A stretch of 64,000 nucleotides of DNA from Myroides sp. N17-2 (GCF_002286775.1 NZ_NSGJ01000017.1:1-64000); one strand, 5' to 3'. Positions 50,991-59,236 are shown, counted from the stretch's first letter. Program-made: numbers and translations. Notes: generated by a model not told the origin, from the letters alone.

Positions 50991-52037
50991 GTGGCACAGT
51001 TGAAACATATATTGGTATTTAGATTGTCTGCTATGGGTGATGTCGCTATGACTGTACCTGTAGTACGTGCTTTAATAGCACAGCATCCTGATGTTCGCGT
51101 TACTATTGTATCTCGTCCTTTTTTTAAACCATTCTTTAAGGATATAGATAGAGTCGAATTTTTTGCAATAGATGTAAAGAAAAGACACAAAGGTTTCTTG
51201 GGATTAATCCGCTTATTTAGTGATTTGAAGGAATTGAAAGTTGACTATTTTGCCGATTTTCACAATGTTCTTCGCTCACAGATTATCCGCACACTTTTCA
51301 GTTTGACAGGAGTCAAAGTAGCTGCTTTAGACAAGGGAAGAGAGGGAAAAAAAGAATTGACTCGTGCAGAGAATAAGGTATTTAAACAGTTGCCTACGAT
51401 GTTCTCTAATCATCAGTCTACCCTTGCAAAACTTGGATTTAAAGTTGATTTAACTAATCCGCAGTTTCCTGAAGTACCACCATTAGCTCCTGAGCTATTA
51501 CAGTATATAAAAGAGAAAGATACGGTATGGATTGGTATCGCTCCTTTCGCACAATATGAGACTAAAGTATATCCTTTAAACCTCATGCAACAGGTAGTAG
51601 ATACTCTTGCAGAGCGTGAGAAGTCTATTATTTTTTTATTCGGAGGTGGAGAGAAAGAGATTGCATTATTAAACCAATTGAAGCGAGATAATTATAATGT
51701 AATCGTGATGGCAGGTAAGGTGAAATTCGATGTAGAGATCAACCTTATTCAGCATTTAGATGCTATGTTATCTATGGATTCAGGAAATGCACATATAGCA
51801 GCAATGCTTGGCAAGAAAGTTGTTACCCTTTGGGGGGCAACACATCCTTATGCTGGTTTCGCACCGTTTAATCAACCTGCAGATTACTGTATAACTGCAG
51901 ATAGAGAGAAGTACCCATTATTACCTACTTCAGTGTATGGAAATAAGAAGGTAGAGGGGTATGAAGAAGCAATGTATACCATAGATCCACAAATAGTGTG
52001 TGATAAGATAATTGAAGTAATAAAATCAGATAAATAA
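50991..52037 (+). CDS. Glycosyltransferase family 9 (heptosyltransferase-like)
   Basis: A 348-aa GT9 enzyme of lipopolysaccharide core synthesis. It starts with GTG, placing MAQLKHILVFRLSAMGDVAM at the N-terminus (the R-x-S-x-x-G-D signature of the family). The C-terminal domain shows IIFLFGGGEKEIALLNQL and the donor site LDAMLSMDSGNAHIAAMLGK, then TLWGATHPYAGFAPF. The donor may be a heptose or other sugar. It follows DUF4254 after a terminator-like hairpin. Confidence 0.9.
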   Translation: MAQLKHILVFRLSAMGDVAMTVPVVRALIAQHPDVRVTIVSRPFFKPFFKDIDRVEFFAIDVKKRHKGFLGLIRLFSDLKELKVDYFADFHNVLRSQIIRTLFSLTGVKVAALDKGREGKKELTRAENKVFKQLPTMFSNHQSTLAKLGFKVDLTNPQFPEVPPLAPELLQYIKEKDTVWIGIAPFAQYETKVYPLNLMQQVVDTLAEREKSIIFLFGGGEKEIALLNQLKRDNYNVIVMAGKVKFDVEINLIQHLDAMLSMDSGNAHIAAMLGKKVVTLWGATHPYAGFAPFNQPADYCITADREKYPLLPTSVYGNKKVEGYEEAMYTIDPQIVCDKIIEVIKSDK

Positions 52038-52040
52038 TTG

Positions 52041-52048
52041 TATTTTTG
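52041..52048 (+). promoter_or_regulatory. Predicted -7 element of apt
   Basis: TATTTTTG matches TAnnTTTG, 19 bases before the chosen apt start at 52067. This supports the later start, because the alternative ATG at 52046 falls inside the box. Confidence 0.4.
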
Positions 52049-52066
52049 CAATATAAAACATTGACT

Positions 52067-52579
52067 ATGAGAATAGCAGATTATATTAGAGATATTCAAG
52101 ACTTTCCAAAAGAAGGTATTGGTTTTAAAGATATCACCCCACTTTTAAATGACCACGCTGCCATGATGGAAGCATCTAAGCAATTATTAGCATTAGTAGG
52201 TGATAAGAAGATAGATAGAGTAGTAGGGATGGAGAGTAGAGGATACTTTTTCGCTACGCTATTAGCAGAAAAATTAGGTGCAGGTTTTGTCCCTGTGCGT
52301 AAGCCAGGTAAACTACCTTTTGACACTATATCTGAAGCCTATGGTTTAGAGTACGGAACAGATATTTTAGAGATACACACTGATTCGATTAAGCCAGGAG
52401 AGAAGGTACTTATCCATGATGATGTATTAGCGACAGGTGGTACCGCAGAGGCTGTATGTAAATTAGTAGAACGCCTTGGAGGGGAGATAGTACAAGTTAA
52501 CTTCTTAATGGAGCTATCATTCTTACACGGAAGAGATAAGTTAGGTAACTATGATGTAAAGAGCTTAATCAGCTACTAA
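52067..52579 (+). CDS. apt: Adenine phosphoribosyltransferase
   Basis: Taking the ATG at 52067 gives 170 aa and the usual N-terminus MRIADYIRDIQDFPKEGIGF; the ATG at 52046 would add seven residues and overlap the promoter. Motifs: KDITPLLNDH, GMESRGYFFATLLAEKLGAG, FVPVRKPGKLP, the PRPP loop VLIHDDVLATGGTAEAVCKL, and an ending like NFLMELSFLHGRDKL. It salvages adenine to AMP. A strong terminator follows. Confidence 0.95.
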   Translation: MRIADYIRDIQDFPKEGIGFKDITPLLNDHAAMMEASKQLLALVGDKKIDRVVGMESRGYFFATLLAEKLGAGFVPVRKPGKLPFDTISEAYGLEYGTDILEIHTDSIKPGEKVLIHDDVLATGGTAEAVCKLVERLGGEIVQVNFLMELSFLHGRDKLGNYDVKSLISY

Positions 52580-52600
52580 GCATCTAGAAATCTATAATTA

Positions 52601-52650
52601 AAAACCTATCCAATACTTCTTATTATAAGGTATTGGATAGGTTTTTTTTT
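52601..52650 (+). terminator. Terminator of apt
   Basis: A 16-bp perfect stem (aaaacctatccaatac 52601-52616, gtattggataggtttt 52630-52645) with a 13-nt loop, followed by T residues. Confidence 0.93.
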
Positions 52651-52665
52651 GACTTTGGTTCGGAT

Positions 52666-52709
52666 GAGTCCATAGTGAGTCCATAATGAGTCCATAGTGA
52701 CTCCATTAA
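52666..52709. repeat. 11-bp tandem repeats
   Basis: Four head-to-tail 11-bp units: gagtccatagt (52666-52676), gagtccataat, gagtccatagt, and gactccattaa (52699-52709). The last units also form the left arm of the long hairpin at 52691-52738. Similar short repeats precede the DUF6266-type genes in this window, but no such gene follows here. Confidence 0.85.
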
Positions 52710-52738
52710 AACAGCGTTTTTAATGCAGTCACTATGGA
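52691..52738. repeat. Long hairpin over the 11-bp repeats
   Basis: Outer arms tccatagtgact (52691-52702) and agtcactatgga (52727-52738) are perfect; after one mismatch and one pair, inner arms attaaaa/ttttaat continue the stem around a 6-nt loop. About 20 of 21 positions pair. No T-run follows, so it is not a plain terminator. Confidence 0.75.
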
Positions 52739-53094
52739 ACTACTATGCAGTCATTATTCATTCATATGGAATGAGAATGCATTAAAGTAATAATAAAATA
52801 GTATTGAATTAGGGTGGGGTAAAACAAGTAAGAATTTCTTATTTATTGTCTCTATTTTGTGTATGTAGTCCTCTTGTTTGGGAAAATAGGAAACTGTTTT
52901 ATTGTATAATTATCACCGTGAAATGAGTGATTTTATTTTAGGCAAAGTTAACTAATAAAAAGAGAAGTTTAGATGCTATTCGACGTGAAATGATAGATAT
53001 GCAATGTCGCTTGGCAAAAGTAATTTTCATTGATGCTAGATAATCTCTTAATTTATAAGGGATTGAAAGGTGTTTTAATTTTTTAAGAAAACAC

Positions 53095-53126
53095 TTGCAA
53101 AATCCAATAATAATTAGAAAACTTTG
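53095..53126 (+). promoter_or_regulatory. Predicted promoter of the arginine operon
   Basis: TTG (53095-53097), a 21-base spacer, and aaactttg (53119-53126; one mismatch to TAnnTTTG). The start point would be near 53132, about 25 bases before the leader ORF. The palindrome tgctta-tt-taagca (53131-53144) overlaps this start. Confidence 0.4.
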
Positions 53127-53156
53127 TTGATGCTTATTTAAGCACAGAATAAAATT

Positions 53157-53264
53157 ATGAACAGAACCGATTTAAATATAACTTTTATCTCTAACAACAT
53201 TGCTCTAGCATCTGTTGCGGTTACTTCTGTTTCTATTTCGCGGTCAACTCGCGTCCGGGCTTAA
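53157..53264 (+). CDS. Putative arginine leader peptide (attenuator)
   Basis: A 35-codon ORF that ends R-S-T-R-V-R-A and stop, with Arg codons CGG (53241), CGC (53250) and CGG (53256), in the 5' region of the arg operon and about 155 bases before its first gene. CGG and CGC are rarely used in neighbouring genes, where AGA and CGT dominate. It begins MNRTDLNITF and has a Val/Ser/Thr-rich middle. Translation through clustered Arg codons next to RNA hairpins is the layout of transcription attenuation. It is too short for normal gene calling. Expression is not shown. Confidence 0.55.
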   Translation: MNRTDLNITFISNNIALASVAVTSVSISRSTRVRA

Positions 53265-53308
53265 TCTTTTTTAGCCTTTTTTAGTATAATGCCCTTTTTG
53301 GCATTATA
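53239..53308 (+). promoter_or_regulatory. Candidate attenuator structures of the arg operon
   Basis: Over the Arg codons lies cgcg-N7-cgcg (53239-53253). After the leader stop come two ttttttagcc-like T-rich runs (53266-53280) and a perfect 9-bp hairpin tataatgcc/ggcattata (53285-53293, 53300-53308). The gggc at the leader end could instead pair with atgccc in the hairpin's left arm and loop, giving mutually exclusive folds. No long T-run follows the hairpin, so the termination mechanism is uncertain. Confidence 0.4.
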
Positions 53309-53418
53309 TCTGTACATATATCATATATTTTTAATGCTTTTTCAGACAGTAGTAGAATATTGTACCTATTTGGTATTATTTTCTTAACTTGTATTGAATC
53401 CTAATCACTTGTTTTGAA

Positions 53419-54099
53419 ATGAATTCAAATCAGTTTATCGTTATTCCTGCGAACGAAACGCACGTAGGATATGCGGAACAAATTTGTGAAGAGATGGCTC
53501 AGTCGGCTCTAGCTAGAGGGACTGGTATCGCTAGAAGAAAACCAGAATACGTTGCCAATAAAATGGTTGAAGGTAAGGCTGTTATCGCTTTACATGTAGA
53601 TGGTACTTGGGCTGGTTTTTGCTACATCGAGACTTGGAGTCACGGTGATTATGTAGCCAACTCAGGACTGATTGTTAATCCTGTATTTAGAAAAGAGGGA
53701 TTGGCTAAAGCGATTAAGAAATGTGTATTCGACCTATCGAGAACAAAATATCCAAAGGCTAAAATATTCGGCTTAACTACTGGTTTTGCTGTAATGAAGA
53801 TCAACTCAGATTTAGGCTACGAACCTGTTCCTTATTCAGAATTAACTCAAGATGAGACGTTCTGGAAAGGATGTGAGAGCTGTGTGAACTTCCAAATATT
53901 ACAAAGTAAGGAAAAGAAGAACTGTCTGTGTACAGCAATGCTTTGGAACCCTGAAGACAAAGAAAAGGAGCTTCGGAATAAAATAGACCAAAAGACCAAA
54001 GCAAAAGAGCGACTTAAGAATATGCAAAAGAAAGTCTCTTTGCTTAAAAGATTGCAATTGCAATTAAAGAAAACAGTCAAAAAAACAAATCTATTTTAA
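53419..54099 (+). CDS. GNAT N-acyltransferase, probable first enzyme of arginine synthesis
   Basis: A 226-aa GNAT protein at the head of the arg operon. The acyl-CoA core lies at about residues 8-170: TWAGFCYIETWSHGDYVANS, GLIVNPVFRKEGLAKAIKKC (the R/Q-x-x-G-x-x-A-like CoA loop is R-K-E-G-L-A), and GFAVMKINSDLGYEPVPYSE. The last about 50 residues are a basic coiled coil (KIDQKTKAKERLKNMQKK). From position it should acylate glutamate, replacing ArgA. Since ArgF' looks succinyl-specific, the donor may be succinyl-CoA (inference). argG follows after 18 bases. Confidence 0.75.
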   Translation: MNSNQFIVIPANETHVGYAEQICEEMAQSALARGTGIARRKPEYVANKMVEGKAVIALHVDGTWAGFCYIETWSHGDYVANSGLIVNPVFRKEGLAKAIKKCVFDLSRTKYPKAKIFGLTTGFAVMKINSDLGYEPVPYSELTQDETFWKGCESCVNFQILQSKEKKNCLCTAMLWNPEDKEKELRNKIDQKTKAKERLKNMQKKVSLLKRLQLQLKKTVKKTNLF

Positions 54100-54117
54100 T
54101 TTTTAAACACATCGATC

Positions 54118-55317
54118 ATGAACAATAAGAAAGTAGTATTAGCATTTAGCGGAGGATTAGACACAAGCTTCTGTGTAATTTATTTGAAAGAAGAATTAGG
54201 ATATGAAGTGCACTCTGTAGCAGTTAACACAGGTGGATTTGACGCAGAAGAGGTTAAAGCTATTGAGGAGAGAGCTTTCGCTTTAGGTGTAGCATCTCAC
54301 AAGACTATAGACGAAACGGAAGATTACTATAATGACAGTGTGAAATACTTGATATTCGGTAACGTATTAAAGAATGCGACTTATCCATTATCAGTGAGTG
54401 CAGAGCGTGTATGTCAGGCTACAGCTATCGCTAACTACGCTAAGAAGATTGGTGCTGAGGCAGTGGCTCATGGTAGTACAGGAGCTGGAAATGACCAAGT
54501 GCGTTTTGATATGATCTTTAATATATTAGTGCCTAATGTGCAAATCATTACGCCGATTAGAGATCTAAAATTAAGCAGAGAGGAAGAGATTGAGTTTTTA
54601 CAAAAACACGGTGTCGAAATCAATGCAGAGAAAGCAAAATATTCAATTAATAAAGGATTATGGGGGACTTCAGTAGGTGGAAAAGAAACCCTAACTTCTA
54701 ATCTATATTTACCTGAGGCGGCATGGCCTACACCAATAACAAAGTCAACTCCTGAAACAGTGGAAATCGAATTTGAAAAGGGTGAGCCTGTAGCGTTAAA
54801 CGGTAAGAAACTTAAACCTACTGAGGTAATCCAACAGTTGCAAGATATGGCTCAACCATTTGGTATTGGTAGAGATATTCACGTAGGGGATACTATTATC
54901 GGTATTAAAGGAAGAGTTGGTTTTGAGGCAGCAGGACCTATCATCCTTGTAAAAGCACACCACACTTTAGAGAAACACACATTAACGAAATGGCAACTTA
55001 GCTGGAAAGAGCAGTTGGCTTCTTTCTATGGTAATTACCTACACGAAGGACAATTCCACGATCCAGTGATGAGAGATATGGAAGCATTCTTGACGAGTAC
55101 ACAGCAGACTGTAAGTGGTAAAGTGATCGTAGAGCTTCACCCACACCGTTTCGTAGTGATAGGTATAGAGTCAGCACATGATCTAATGTCTAATAAATTT
55201 GGTAGCTACGGAGAGATGAATAATGCTTGGTCAGGGGAAGATGTAAAAGGGTTCTCTAAGATATTCGGTAACCAAGTAATGATTTGGCATAAAGTTAATA
55301 ACCAAGACCAAGAATAA
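54118..55317 (+). CDS. argG: Argininosuccinate synthase
   Basis: A 399-aa enzyme joining citrulline and aspartate with ATP. Motifs: the ATP loop VLAFSGGLDTSFCVIYLKEE at the N-terminus, AHGSTGAGNDQVRFDM near residue 120, and SINKGLWGTSVGGKETL near 180. Length and core motifs are normal for the Bacteroidetes branch of ArgG. argC follows after 1 base. Confidence 0.96.
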   Translation: MNNKKVVLAFSGGLDTSFCVIYLKEELGYEVHSVAVNTGGFDAEEVKAIEERAFALGVASHKTIDETEDYYNDSVKYLIFGNVLKNATYPLSVSAERVCQATAIANYAKKIGAEAVAHGSTGAGNDQVRFDMIFNILVPNVQIITPIRDLKLSREEEIEFLQKHGVEINAEKAKYSINKGLWGTSVGGKETLTSNLYLPEAAWPTPITKSTPETVEIEFEKGEPVALNGKKLKPTEVIQQLQDMAQPFGIGRDIHVGDTIIGIKGRVGFEAAGPIILVKAHHTLEKHTLTKWQLSWKEQLASFYGNYLHEGQFHDPVMRDMEAFLTSTQQTVSGKVIVELHPHRFVVIGIESAHDLMSNKFGSYGEMNNAWSGEDVKGFSKIFGNQVMIWHKVNNQDQE

Positions 55318-55318
55318 T

Positions 55319-56290
55319 ATGCAAGAGATAAAAGTAGGAATAGTAGGAGGTGCAGGTTATACAGGGGGAGAGTTATTGCGTTTATTGCTACCTCATCCCG
55401 CAGTAGAGATTGCCTTTGTACATTCTAACAGTAGTGCTGGTAAACCAGTATATGAGATACACAGTGATCTATTTGGCGATACGGATTTGCATTTTACTAA
55501 TGTGTTGATGGACGATATAGATGTATTGTTCTTGTGTATGGGACATGGTGATTCTAAAGTATTCTTAGCAGAGAATAAGATAGATAAAGAGATCAAGATC
55601 ATTGACCTTAGTCAGGATTTTAGATTAAAAGAGACATCAGGTGAGTTCGTTTATGGATTGCCTGAGTTGAATAAAGAGAAGATAAAGAAGGCACATTATA
55701 TCGCTAATCCAGGTTGTTTTGCTACAGCATTACAGTTGGCGTTATTGCCATTAGCTGATGCAGGTAAGATGCCTGAGTCTGTTTATATCAATGCACTGAC
55801 TGGCTCTACAGGAGCAGGACAGAGTTTATCTACGACATCTCACTTTAGCTGGAGAGCGAATAATATATCAGTATATAAGGCATTCACTCACCAACATTTA
55901 AATGAGATAGGAGAGAGTCTTGTACAGTTACAACCTGATTATATAAAGAACATCAAGTTTATACCTGAGCGAGGAGATTTTGCGAGAGGGATATTTGCAA
56001 GTGTGATGTTTGAATCGACTTTATCAGTAGAAGAGCTTTACGCAATGTATACTAACTACTATGCACCTCATCCTTTTACGCATGTTAGCAAGAAAGGAAT
56101 TGATTTAAAGCGAGTAGTTAATACCAATAAATGCCTTGTGTCTATCGTGAAGCAAGGTAATGATGTATTGGTTACTAGTGCTATAGATAACCTATTAAAA
56201 GGGGCAAGTGGACAAGCTGTTCAAAATATGAACTTGTTATTCGGATTAGAAGAGAATACAGGTTTACAACTTAAAGCTTCGGCTTTCTAA
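55319..56290 (+). CDS. argC: N-acyl-gamma-glutamyl-phosphate reductase
   Basis: A 323-aa NADPH enzyme reducing N-acylglutamyl phosphate to the semialdehyde. Motifs: VGIVGGAGYTGGELLRLLLP at residues 6-25, VYGLPELNKEKIKKAHYIAN, and catalytic Cys in NPGCFATALQLALLPL; a His in the TSHFSW stretch is the usual partner. Normal length. If the pathway is succinylated, its substrate is the succinyl form. Confidence 0.95.
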   Translation: MQEIKVGIVGGAGYTGGELLRLLLPHPAVEIAFVHSNSSAGKPVYEIHSDLFGDTDLHFTNVLMDDIDVLFLCMGHGDSKVFLAENKIDKEIKIIDLSQDFRLKETSGEFVYGLPELNKEKIKKAHYIANPGCFATALQLALLPLADAGKMPESVYINALTGSTGAGQSLSTTSHFSWRANNISVYKAFTHQHLNEIGESLVQLQPDYIKNIKFIPERGDFARGIFASVMFESTLSVEELYAMYTNYYAPHPFTHVSKKGIDLKRVVNTNKCLVSIVKQGNDVLVTSAIDNLLKGASGQAVQNMNLLFGLEENTGLQLKASAF

Positions 56291-56302
56291 AGAGAAGTAA
56301 TT

Positions 56303-57442
56303 ATGATGAAATTATATGATGTATATCCCCTAAACCCTATCGAAATCGTAAAAGGTCAAGGGAGTTATGTATATGACAACAAAGGTCAAGAGTACTTAGA
56401 TTTATATGGTGGACACGCTGTGATCTCTATAGGACACACGCATCCACACTATGTAAAAAGGGTAACAGACCAATTAAATAAAATAGGATTTTATTCTAAT
56501 TCAATAGAAATTCCTCTTCAGCAGGAGTTGGCTACTTTATTAGGAGAAGTAGCTGGATTAGATAAATACCAATTGTTCTTGTGTAATTCTGGTGCTGAAG
56601 CAAATGAGAATGCTTTAAAGTTGGCTTCTTTTTACAATGGAAAGAAGAAAGTAATCGCTTTTGACAAGGCGTTTCACGGTAGAACATCTCTTGCGGTATC
56701 AGCTACTGACAACCCAAAGATAGTTGCTCCAGTGAATCAAACGGATAATATCGTGTTCTTGCCATTTAATGATGAGGAAGCGCTTGAAGCAGCATTTGCG
56801 GCTTATGGCGATGAAGTTACAGCTGTTATTATTGAGGCAATTCAAGGTGTAGGAGGTATTAAGGTAGCTACAGATAGCTTTTTAGCGAAGATCAAAAGCT
56901 TAACTACACAGTACGGAGCAGTGTTTATCGCTGATGAAGTGCAGTGTGGGTATGGGCGTACTGGTCAGTTCTATGGAGTGAATGACGGTGGAGTAGAAGC
57001 TGATATTTACACGATGGCTAAAGGGATGGGGAATGGATTTCCTATTGGTGCGATTGCTATCGGTGAGCAGTTTAAACCTTGGCATGGACAGTTAGGTACG
57101 ACTTTTGGAGGTAATCATTTAGCGTGTGCAGCAGCATTATCTGTATTAGAAGTAATGAAGCAAGATAACCTAATGGCGAATACAGCTAAGGTAGGAAATT
57201 ACCTGATTAGCGAATTAAAGAAAATGGATAAGATACAGGAAGTAAGAGGGAAAGGATTAATGATCGGAATAGACCTTGCTCCTGAATTAAAAGATGTTCG
57301 TAAAGAACTTTTAGTGAAAGATCACATCTTTACAGGGACAGCAAGTCCTAATGTAATTCGGTTGTTGCCAGCATTAAATCTAACTCAAGTAGAGGCTGAT
57401 TTATTCTTGGACAAATTCAACAGCAGATTACAACAATTCTAA
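56303..57442 (+). CDS. argD: N-acyl-ornithine aminotransferase
   Basis: A 379-aa class III PLP aminotransferase. Seen: YLDLYGGHAVISIGHTHPHY, NSGAEANENALKLASFYN, IIEAIQGVGGIKVATDSFL, FIADEVQCGYGRTGQFYG, and the PLP Lys in TMAKGMGNGFPIGAIAIG. It makes N-acyl-ornithine from the semialdehyde with glutamate. The gene starts ATGATG; either start works. Confidence 0.94.
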   Translation: MMKLYDVYPLNPIEIVKGQGSYVYDNKGQEYLDLYGGHAVISIGHTHPHYVKRVTDQLNKIGFYSNSIEIPLQQELATLLGEVAGLDKYQLFLCNSGAEANENALKLASFYNGKKKVIAFDKAFHGRTSLAVSATDNPKIVAPVNQTDNIVFLPFNDEEALEAAFAAYGDEVTAVIIEAIQGVGGIKVATDSFLAKIKSLTTQYGAVFIADEVQCGYGRTGQFYGVNDGGVEADIYTMAKGMGNGFPIGAIAIGEQFKPWHGQLGTTFGGNHLACAAALSVLEVMKQDNLMANTAKVGNYLISELKKMDKIQEVRGKGLMIGIDLAPELKDVRKELLVKDHIFTGTASPNVIRLLPALNLTQVEADLFLDKFNSRLQQF

Positions 57443-57455
57443 AAAGACAATTACA

Positions 57456-58454
57456 ATGAAAAAATTTTTCTCCGTTAACGATATATCATCTCTATCTAAT
57501 GCTGTAAAAGACGCATTAGCATGTAAGGCAAATCCTTTTGCAGAAGAGACTCTTGGTAAGCATAAAACGATCGGTTTAGTATTCTTAAACCCAAGTTTGC
57601 GTACGAGGATGAGTACTCAGAAGGCTGCGGCTAACTTAGGGATGAATGTGATGGTGATGAATATGACATCTGATGGATGGGCATTAGAGACGAAAGATGG
57701 TGTCGTGATGGACGGAAATACAGCAGAGCATATTAGAGAAGCTGCTGCCGTGATGGGTGAGTACTGTGATATCTTAGGACTTCGTTCTTTCCCAGGACTT
57801 AAAGATGCAGAAGAAGATTATAGTGAAGAGCTATTTAGCAAGTTCGCTAAATACTGTGGAAAACCTGTAGTGAGTTTAGAGAGTGCGACAAGACACCCTT
57901 TACAGAGTTTTACGGACTTGATCACTATCGTAGAGCACTTTGATTATCAATATGACGAGGCACAAGAGAAGTTAGTTCCTCAAGGGAAGAAACCTAAAGT
58001 AGTACTGACTTGGGCTCCTCACGTTAAGGCATTGCCACAGGCAGTACCTAACTCTTTCGCAGAGTGGATGTGTAGAGCGCAGACAGAAGGCCTTGTAGAT
58101 TTTGTAGTTACTCATCCTGAGGGATATGCTCTTAAAGAAGAGTTTACTCAAGGGGCGACAATGACGACGAATCAAGATGAGGCATTAGCTGATGCAGATT
58201 TCATCTATGTAAAAAACTGGTCAAGTTATGAAAACTACGGACAGATAACATGTACAGACTCTTCTTGGATGTTAACTTTAGATAAATTAAAGGCAACTAA
58301 CCAAGCGAAAGTAATGCACTGTCTACCAGTTAGACGTGATTTAGTAATCTCTTCTGAAGTATTAGATAGTGAGCACGCTATCGTGATCCAAGAATCGGGT
58401 AACAGAGTATGGGCTGCACAGTCAGTATTAAAAGAAATGCTTAAAAAACAATAA
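57456..58454 (+). CDS. argF': N-succinyl-ornithine carbamoyltransferase (ArgF' type)
   Basis: A 332-aa carbamoyltransferase of the ArgF' group, not a normal OTCase. Carbamoyl-phosphate loop: NPSLRTRMSTQKAAANLG (S-x-R-T-R), near residue 46. Acceptor part: DGWALETKDGVVMDGNTAEH. Residue 90 is Ala, aligning with Pro90 of the Bacteroides fragilis succinylornithine enzyme and Glu92 of the Xanthomonas acetylornithine enzyme; published swaps at this site (as I recall) give succinyl specificity with Pro, Ala, Ser or Val. Later motifs: HPLQSFTDLITIVEHF and MHCLPVRRDLVISSEVLD. The product would be N-succinylcitrulline. argB follows after 2 bases. Confidence 0.9.
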   Translation: MKKFFSVNDISSLSNAVKDALACKANPFAEETLGKHKTIGLVFLNPSLRTRMSTQKAAANLGMNVMVMNMTSDGWALETKDGVVMDGNTAEHIREAAAVMGEYCDILGLRSFPGLKDAEEDYSEELFSKFAKYCGKPVVSLESATRHPLQSFTDLITIVEHFDYQYDEAQEKLVPQGKKPKVVLTWAPHVKALPQAVPNSFAEWMCRAQTEGLVDFVVTHPEGYALKEEFTQGATMTTNQDEALADADFIYVKNWSSYENYGQITCTDSSWMLTLDKLKATNQAKVMHCLPVRRDLVISSEVLDSEHAIVIQESGNRVWAAQSVLKEMLKKQ

Positions 58455-58456
58455 TT

Positions 58457-59236
58457 ATGCAAAGCCTTACAGTTATTAAAATAGGAGGGAATATCGTTGA
58501 TAATGAGTCTGCGTTAAGCGATTTTTTAGACACTTATGCAAAAATAGAAGGACCGAAAGTCTTAGTGCATGGTGGTGGAAAGTTAGCTACACGTATGGCT
58601 ACGCAGTTGGGGATAGAAACTCAAATGGTCAACGGACGTCGTATTACAGATGATGCGATGTTACCTATAGCTGTAATGGTATATGCAGGATTGATAAATA
58701 AACAAATCACAGCTCAGCTTCAGGCGAGAGGTTGTGATGCGATGGGAATCTCAGGAGCAGATGCTAAGCTTATACAGAGTCATAAACGCCCTATAGAACC
58801 AATTAACTATGGTTATGTGGGAGACTTTGAAGCAAGCGATGTGAATGTGGTTCGTCTAAAACAATTGATAGAGATCGGAATTAATCCTGTATTCTCTGCA
58901 ATTACGACTGATAAGGAAGGCCAACTACTAAACACGAATGCGGACACCATAGCTTCTAATTTAGCTGTTGCTTTAGCTACTGAGTATAAAGTAGCTTTAG
59001 TGTACTGTTTTGAACGCAAAGGTGTGTTGCAAGACATGAACAACGAGGACTCTGTGATAACGACCATTAATCAAGAGAACTTCACACAACTAAAACAACA
59101 AGGGGTGATAGCAGATGGTATGTTGCCAAAGATAACAAACGCTTTGGCGGCTGTCAACCAAGGAGTAAACAGAGTATGTATCAAGAAGGCTGAGGATCTA
59201 TTAGATGAAATGGCTGGTACTACGATTAAACTCTAA
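58457..59236 (+). CDS. argB: N-acylglutamate kinase
   Basis: A 259-aa amino-acid kinase. Motifs: VIKIGGNIVDNESALSDFL, VLVHGGGKLATRMATQLGIE (the G-G-G loop), VNGRRITDDAMLPIAVMVYA, and NTNADTIASNLAVALA near residue 155-170. It phosphorylates N-acylglutamate. Length is normal. In succinyl-pathway organisms this homologue uses N-succinylglutamate. Confidence 0.94.
   Translation: MQSLTVIKIGGNIVDNESALSDFLDTYAKIEGPKVLVHGGGKLATRMATQLGIETQMVNGRRITDDAMLPIAVMVYAGLINKQITAQLQARGCDAMGISGADAKLIQSHKRPIEPINYGYVGDFEASDVNVVRLKQLIEIGINPVFSAITTDKEGQLLNTNADTIASNLAVALATEYKVALVYCFERKGVLQDMNNEDSVITTINQENFTQLKQQGVIADGMLPKITNALAAVNQGVNRVCIKKAEDLLDEMAGTTIKL

Larger units (their letters stand above)
52651..53156. other. 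Gene-poor region upstream of the arginine operon
   Basis: Besides the 11-bp repeats and hairpin, no intact gene is seen. One open frame without an ATG at its start (52942-53043) reads AKLTNKKRSLDAIRREMIDM and ends QCRLAKVIFIDAR; its codon pattern looks gene-like and it may be a gene remnant. The palindrome tgctta-tt-taagca lies at 53131-53144, close to the expected transcription start of the arg operon, and could be an operator or a 5' hairpin. Confidence 0.4.

Noticed and set aside
52666..52738. CRISPR array
   Set aside because: The 11-bp units are directly adjacent with no spacers, too short for CRISPR repeats, and no cas genes are present.
52942..53043. Small protein gene (33 codons, ends QCRLAKVIFIDAR)
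   Set aside because: Gene-like codon pattern but no start codon at the left end, and only 17 codons from the first in-frame ATG; kept as a possible remnant.
53131..53144. ArgR operator (ARG box)
   Set aside because: tgctta-tt-taagca is a good palindrome at the right place, but it does not match the ARG box core TGAAT...ATTCA, and no argR is in the window.
53801..54080. Antisense open frames under the GNAT C-terminus
   Set aside because: They arise from the lysine-rich coiled coil read in reverse (Phe/Leu/Ser-rich) and have no independent support.
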